Shown here piece after piece: positions 61,501 through 64,000 of a DNA stretch of 64,000 bases (within the stretch, counting starts at the first letter, position 1; the number at the start of each line of letters is the position of its first letter). The stretch covers positions 330,878-394,877 of the forward strand of contig NZ_BDCK01000016.1 in assembly GCF_001613465.1 (NCBI RefSeq), given 5' to 3'. Below the pieces are notes generated by a model, which saw nothing but the letters and a program-made list of their open reading frames with translations, was not told where the DNA came from and did no database searches. Position numbers and translations under genes: made by a program. This stretch comes from Nocardia niwae NBRC 108934 = DSM 45340 (GTDB lineage: Bacteria > Actinomycetota > Actinomycetes > Mycobacteriales > Mycobacteriaceae).

Positions 61501-64000
61501 AGACCGGGCGCCGCGCCGACGGCTCCGCAGCTCTCTCCGGACATACGATCCGGCCAGGTCTCGCAAGTACATCCACGGACAGAGCCGCCGAGTGACTTCA
61601 GGACCACCGGTGACGGCACCACTGCGAATGGCACGAGCGGTCTCGGGGGTGGCCACGGCGAGAAGCGGCCCGGCGCGGGAAATCCGGATCCCGACGACAC
61701 TGCGGCGCAGAAGGATCCGGATACATCGGTCAGGCCGAAGGTAGTGTCGCAGGCTGCGCCGAAGCAGTATCCGGGTACTCCGGACGACGCGTTGGATGCG
61801 CCCCCGGGAAGCGTCGCGAGGGGTGACGGTGGTCGGTTGGCCGTAGCTCCGTATGCGAAGAGATTGCCACTCGAGGGGCCACTGGTCTTTCACACGCCGC
61901 CCGGTGAGGTGCCTGGCGTCGGGCGTGGAAGCAAGCCCGAGGATGCCCGGGAGGGTGGTTCCTCGGCGCGGCAGTTGCTGACGGCGGTCGACCCCGCACT
62001 GCTGGAATTGGTTCGCGAGGGCATCGCGTCCGAACGAGATGCCGCCATTCTCGATACCGGTGTAGCCGCCGAACCAGCGGACGTAGCCCGCTTCCGGCGT
62101 CTGGACGACATGCTCGGACATCTCGACGAGCTCCGCGCGGTGCGGGAACGAACAGAGGGAACCATCGCACCGGAGCGGCTCCGGTCGCTGGTCCATCACT
62201 TCCACGCCACCGCGGAATGGCTGGCGGCCCTGATGGACGCCCACCACGCCACCGACGGACAGGTACATCCGAACCTCGACGGTCGACAACGGCTCGCGGC
62301 CGAGTCCGTGAACCGCTACCGAGCGGCCGACGAACGGGTCGAGCAGATCATCGCCGCGTTGGCAGTCACACCAACGCAGGCGCAACCGAGCCTCGGTTTC
62401 TTCGGCCTGCTGGCCACTGTCGATGTGAACTCGGTCCGACTGGTACGCGAAGGCATCACAGCCCAATTCGATGCCGTCGTCGAAGACACCGCCCTGACAG
62501 ACGTCGACAGGGCACATCATCGCAAGCTCCAGGACATGCTCGGCCACCTCGACGAGTTGATGGCCGCGATGCAACAGACGAATACCACCGCCCCCCGCGA
62601 ACGCCTCACACTGCTGGTTCACCACTTCAACGCGGCGAAGGAATGGCTGGCCGCTTCGACGGACGCGAACAACGCGGCAAATGGACAGATCCATCCAGAC
62701 CTGTCCGCGCGACTCCAATTGGCAACCGAAGCTGTAAATCGGTATCGAGCGGCCGACACCCGGGTCACACAGGTTCAGGCAGCATTGGGGTCGCCCGCAC
62801 AAGGCGATGTAGAGGCGCGGCAGAGCGACCCCGTGGCCGCTGAGCGGGGAAACCGATCACCGGCCGAAGTCGCAGCACAAGACGGCCCACCTCAAACCGA
62901 TGTGCCCAGAGAACGGCTGGCCGCGTATCTCCAACTCGGGGAACTGGAAGCCGGGTCACCCGAGCATGAGCGGTCGGCCCACGACATCGCTCGACGCGAC
63001 GCACTGGCTCACCGCTGGCTCACACTCGAACTGGGCGTGCTCGCCTTCGAGCACCAGTTGGGTACGCCGGACCTCCCCCCAGCCACTGTGGACGACCTCA
63101 CCCGCAGGCTGAACGAGTGGCGCGCCGAACTCGAACGCGCTCGCCGGGCGCTGGCCCCGCGGTACACCGACCCCGCCGCGCTGCGCGGAACTCCGCCGCA
63201 CGCGCGCGCCGACTCGATCATGCAGACCGAAGAGGCACGTCTGGCGTTTCAAGTGGTCAACGATCGTTACGGACGACAGGTCGTCACCATCCCCACCGAT
63301 ATGCGGGACAAGGCGCTCATTTTCTCCCGGGGAGACCTCACGCGGGCGGTGGGTGACGACAACCTGCACCAGTTCACCTCGTTGACCGAGGCTTTCGACC
63401 TCGTCGACCAGATGCCCGCCAGAGCGACAGCGATCGTGCGATCGCTGTCGAACTTCAATACCGACAACGTGGTGGTATTGACCAAGGACAGCGGCGGCCC
63501 GGTCATCGAAATCAGCCCCACCATAGCCAGGCTGAAGCCGATCGAACGGTCCACGGGCGCTGCCCGATTCGATTCGGTCGTCCGCAAAGTTTGGGTTGCG
63601 CTATACGACGAGAACGGCGTTCTGATACCTCCCCGGGCTTCGAACCCAGGCGGCGGCGCTCCGTCGACCCGGCCCGGCGCGCCCGGCCCGACGACGATGC
63701 CGCCAGAGCCTGCGCACCGCTCACAGCAAGCGCGCCAGGCTGACGCGCCCGCCGCATCCCGGCGAGGCGGTGCACCCGACCCTCGCCTCGCGATGTTCAC
63801 ACCGAAAGAAGTCGACGCAGCGCAGGAAGACCGCGGATCGGCTCAGCCGCAACAAGTCCTGTGGCCGGAGGCACCCACCGACGCGGAACAGGCAGAACAA
63901 CCGCGACAGGTGCAATGGCCCGACGCAGGCCACGCACAGCCCCACGAACCGGCCATGCCGACCGAAGCGGATCCAGATCAGTCGGCCGGCGCACCCAGGT
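52510..64000 (+). CDS. Giant CpnT/WXG100-like protein with SecA-like, HTH, sigma-factor and anti-sigma-like modules (5' part; runs off the window)
   Basis: I read one frame from ATG 52510 to the window end with no stop: 3830 codons or more. Residues 1-300 form a helical, Gly-rich, partly hydrophobic N-terminus like CpnT-type type VII-linked toxins (FPDWLTTMVLGHFPEGD). Residues 300-1097 are a Pro/Ala-rich linker. Residues 1098-1197 resemble sigma-70 region 2. Residues 1318-1840 are SecA-like, with DAGEGKS (1375), DEIDEAL (1471), TGASGTAEG (1646) and RSARNGDPGSARYY (1813). Residues 1978-2377 hold four HTH segments, 2378-2645 a SigF/SigB-type sigma factor, 2818-2990 an RsbW-like ATPase and 3156-3426 a tandem repeat. 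A C-terminal toxin, if any, lies outside. It is coupled to the WXG100-like gene. Module names are from motifs seen; the overall role is unknown. Confidence 0.85.
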   Translation, partial: MVAIPDYFPDWLTTMVLGHFPEGDPEAMRRTADAWSDAANTLLPVLHRLEAALEQLDKAVEGETGTAMREQYRKIIDQIQAQIDFNNAMARQLYDNATAIEYQQYVIIGIAGALLAQVIIDMAMPPPGSIVKAVADRAEARAGMELAKRDLVLSMLAKAARFVAEHPRLMLATKGVFFGTAIGGGVPYVAQRVQIAQGHREKVDWQQVRIGAAAGAVGGLVGVEVGRRIAPAAIRAGGRVLGTVAAGGVGGMAGGLAGGLTAWGLTGGEMRGKDLATMVWTGFGSGLVGSVGASVRAARAGAYTGAPEPVSSTDPGSPPDAAPLAGVSAPGDGQPPQTQSATAEPVSTTSQVDAPGSRRSAADFGDGSADWDMPDAIRAEGDQILRDLFNDLPEGPERDALVAFIRGDGPGQLPDGSGGITSPGSTPDPSGGPSHPSSPGRGGSWPAWGNTPAARAGSSVAVAAPPEAGPGTTIPSRQFQISDPQVRPDQQGIDVLTEGTVTQPDIPTFGAEVLDGSSTYTDPLLIEYGPAGEMYLVTPEQTTGNASQDIAGPMLETLEEGATTQEGLLPELDVDASIAKLEAALAQDDAPASADTTALSVTTPNQAGNATSPPSAHTGTDNVVAGDPQPAPDAPPAVSAAIDTPEPGAQAGAAIPMTDAAPAGYAAARPEAHNPVVASNAANAAAKTAVPATATPAVAAATPAAATTPAVAGPPAAAGPPATTSGSSHTGGPKPPVGPTPPSGSQNTGQLAGHTPNAHGPMAHTSAQAASTSATSQVFTTPSAPTAAAGRPGDDEPDADPEEFPTPPGTVVDDPREHNVQKDPREHSVWRDPRDHSVQKKPAGDYVTIPGVSYPLEDEPPADAIPVIPRPPALTPLPVDSVGLGRAFENPGDSDSASPRPPDIVNPLSDRHVAAPETGLDAGLDKPPASLTMPSRYATEPNPETPGAPQPPAQPQLNPHSLEYHQDPSRLPAVGGVPHLQPVPRPSGKTEHKRLIAQMGGGDKPRRRKKQPPPEPEPTPTPPQPTPEPPPPVPRPKPRKRVQPPTPPVPEQLVEREAGEATGTVGDKGQHASTTARDGSDRKRRQSGVRPEQSAGQPDQRSLLQRAQQGDPEAFSELREQYGLDILQHVRRALGVSGSQSTEDEQSALTAGAINGTVFRFAEQQRWPVPAGEDVGSWLRRVADDAVVQSGVLEGMPDTAAGESAELADLGEVAADSPLAIESSRPVDATTDVGRFVAPLAHALGAASEAAIGPPVFDNAAFATPDDRVGEAEQDLPPADNSPELEQGTDQVVDAMRQAAEAVLADYHARSGPDIPEAERLTNVSPATLAEMLRGDDADATAAVIEVIRRGEGKILRWTQVAAVTAMRRVPVNMDAGEGKSLVFLAHAIREAIEHGAVQVITTRDNLANREVTRYVTVLAEYGIDVVRMNPDHAPRHPEPGRPTIYIGTQQDVGFAALRDNWVPGRSAAIDEIDEALIHADTQYILSDGADQFADPATAAQVTDARDFLIGALRDNNLTEADFGRTPGQRGGPARLTEDGRQKLEQLLGRAATEAEFVRIAMAAAARWEYVENVHYVVHNDRVFIIDQTTHKVLFDPQTSSESRWNGGLAQAVEAEHGLRIRNDPASSKSITAQQLFSRQNYDHVTGASGTAEGSATQLQQRYGMGEVAKIDRFHESQLIVHPDNISPDEASKLKTAAADIKIVQESGRPQLVLADRNDLVDPLSALLDDLDVAHTAVDAKWFLDHGTDAEAELQKIFDHAGEQGKVLVINMQGARGVDIPISDAIRDLGGLHVVVTGRSARSHDIDIQAENRSARNGDPGSARYYTSPEDDLYALSPHPLVQTVVVQYTRVAAEHQTQPTPETESALNQAEDSLRALVDPLQEFAALLHRHTHSSTGPTADPATRGPPATPTDRSARQPQHPPPIGFQPPGSLRQDAADPSPRADDSPAPTSVSDAGTTLTQAESADIERPRHAPEEQRFLEWYRGRLADRSGLPRQSLAEYVEMHHLELDQVRRWLTRAGIEASSHAEEQIGQLPWPGDGDKTTWLSEMRRYLGVTPAEMDALVDAVEGTWEAVERGTRDLAIEQIRALLRRVPYARRMYTEASSYYPELLTDSGAAAYPEGYPNIGRYIRSLRTESGLSEEDLAAAVGKSSGTIKKWEIGDIWPPAAAVQIIAEASPFSHDATYDELVECFTYLPRAALTFPDPRAVASFGEYIRYFTSVNQIKDADAARVLGLTRVHIGRLKKGAEIDELAMLRIYRDVLRERGVDRWNDLGEAWGLTYRMDPAGETVPDPAFFPTIHDWLTAVRLYYGMSRSDFASRIGITKNTIARRETRTTPSVVALRQLRDILEGLDEQLPGEPFTNDTLVRALQQFYARRDVGIGDEEDTRLVWDLIATRPGSPEEREIRSRLLDKYLWIAEAAPQFWTVPGEEYQDLVHRAIEAIATATSTFVPPGEFARAAMANARWAMKYNYYKQMYPNFGSKDFELIYTVDTYIRNRTDVPGSAEPDDAEISAALGLDLAAVKKAKQWAQLRKPVFLDQSNHSTDETDRDGSDDTSLVDVVAPDGTRSSSEEELLDEEFAAKLRQALPDLSEAARRAVLLYLIEDISLAEMCTRLGIGQQSAQDLIVKATESIRQLYVAERDGDSTDAPRPDPGQPGPPAEPTGDPAPGRDDRSHNDPVEDRFAPIRAALSDFPDGHIDAAEAMLAALLSTTHGRTQVRHGLFGDSGNRWVVVEVIEEFDAAFDVASEPALPVRDVPGTSTAAGRLTELLDDSAGAWGYELSHLGQHARSGHGGRRKRWFKLFESPTQHDPSTVLPDPIVRLSFARESVARGVGTSRHAAREVLIGAGWQDTDQIEDVELSVTELVTNVHVHDAGDAEVRYWLFDDVLRVEVTDESRGLPKWQPESNFAELEHTAQSSPDQGADDFDVDGFLDAIDLDALMAGRREPGMRGRGYGLLDDMAAAWGVDLARTGGKTIWFEVQRNGPPGTPQTDPGRPGAAPTAPQLSPDIRSGQVSQVHPRTEPPSDFRTTGDGTTANGTSGLGGGHGEKRPGAGNPDPDDTAAQKDPDTSVRPKVVSQAAPKQYPGTPDDALDAPPGSVARGDGGRLAVAPYAKRLPLEGPLVFHTPPGEVPGVGRGSKPEDAREGGSSARQLLTAVDPALLELVREGIASERDAAILDTGVAAEPADVARFRRLDDMLGHLDELRAVRERTEGTIAPERLRSLVHHFHATAEWLAALMDAHHATDGQVHPNLDGRQRLAAESVNRYRAADERVEQIIAALAVTPTQAQPSLGFFGLLATVDVNSVRLVREGITAQFDAVVEDTALTDVDRAHHRKLQDMLGHLDELMAAMQQTNTTAPRERLTLLVHHFNAAKEWLAASTDANNAANGQIHPDLSARLQLATEAVNRYRAADTRVTQVQAALGSPAQGDVEARQSDPVAAERGNRSPAEVAAQDGPPQTDVPRERLAAYLQLGELEAGSPEHERSAHDIARRDALAHRWLTLELGVLAFEHQLGTPDLPPATVDDLTRRLNEWRAELERARRALAPRYTDPAALRGTPPHARADSIMQTEEARLAFQVVNDRYGRQVVTIPTDMRDKALIFSRGDLTRAVGDDNLHQFTSLTEAFDLVDQMPARATAIVRSLSNFNTDNVVVLTKDSGGPVIEISPTIARLKPIERSTGAARFDSVVRKVWVALYDENGVLIPPRASNPGGGAPSTRPGAPGPTTMPPEPAHRSQQARQADAPAASRRGGAPDPRLAMFTPKEVDAAQEDRGSAQPQQVLWPEAPTDAEQAEQPRQVQWPDAGHAQPHEPAMPTEADPDQSAGAPR
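54949..55029 (+). repeat. Three 9-residue tandem repeats in the giant protein's linker
   Basis: DPREHNVQK, DPREHSVWR and DPRDHSVQK, residues 814-840, in a charged island inside the Pro-rich linker. Confidence 0.8.
61975..62787 (+). repeat. Tandem duplication of a helical domain in the giant protein
   Basis: Residues 3156-3284 and 3300-3426 align along their length, sharing DMLGHLDEL, LVHHF, EWLAA and AVNRYRAAD-type segments. Predicted all-helical; no known family recognised. Confidence 0.8.

Noticed and set aside
58843..62802. Long minus-strand frames (58843-60678 and 60769-62802) opposite the giant gene
   Set aside because: The plus-strand frame carries sigma, ATPase and HTH motifs continuously; the minus frames have none and lack start signals.

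Overview
The window is high-GC actinobacterial chromosome, most likely Nocardia or a close relative in the Mycobacteriales. Evidence: a fused LysX (membrane lysyl-phosphatidylglycerol synthase plus lysyl-tRNA synthetase), a secreted cutinase, a secreted AroQ-gamma chorismate mutase, a Rv3645-type membrane adenylate cyclase, a moxR2-type gene cluster and a CpnT/WXG100-style giant protein. I see no rRNA, tRNA, insertion sequence, prophage or CRISPR array.

Layout. 1-7.2 kb: a GDT1-family cation exporter with a structured leader, a TetR/SDR divergent pair, a methyltransferase, htpG and a TM0106-type RecB-like nuclease. 7.2-13.3 kb: a DUF6474 protein, a copper operon (membrane protein, YcnI, CopC, CopD, joined by ATGA/GTGA overlaps), an SRPBCC protein, a DUF5313 pair, rraA and an S4-domain protein. 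13.6-27.1 kb: lysX, a frameshifted NHL-repeat pseudogene, a histidine phosphatase, a cutinase and gltBD. 27.8-41.6 kb: secreted chorismate mutase, a DUF4407 protein, adenylate cyclase, an MFS exporter with divergent TetR and a double operator, then a moxR2-type cluster (two membrane proteins, MoxR, DUF58, an adenosine/adenine-deaminase relative, RDD, SpoIIM). 42.4-50.7 kb: a secreted beta-propeller-like protein, a methyltransferase, an SDR with a KstR-like box, and a tightly overlapping XRE regulator - aminotransferase - alanine-dehydrogenase-like operon.

50.8-64 kb holds the most unusual locus. A WXG100-like protein is translationally coupled (TGATG) to a giant open frame that runs off the window without a stop (at least 3830 codons). 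Read in order, the giant protein has a CpnT-like N-terminus, a long Pro/Ala-rich linker, a fragment like sigma-70 region 2, a SecA-like DEAD motor, four helix-turn-helix segments, an almost complete SigF/SigB-type sigma factor, a probable degenerate and then a well-formed RsbW-like ATPase domain, and a tandem coiled repeat. A type VII secretion-type head combined with a SecA-like motor and a sigma/anti-sigma pair in one polypeptide is the candidate for an undescribed system. The sigma, ATPase and SecA assignments rest on motif reading only.
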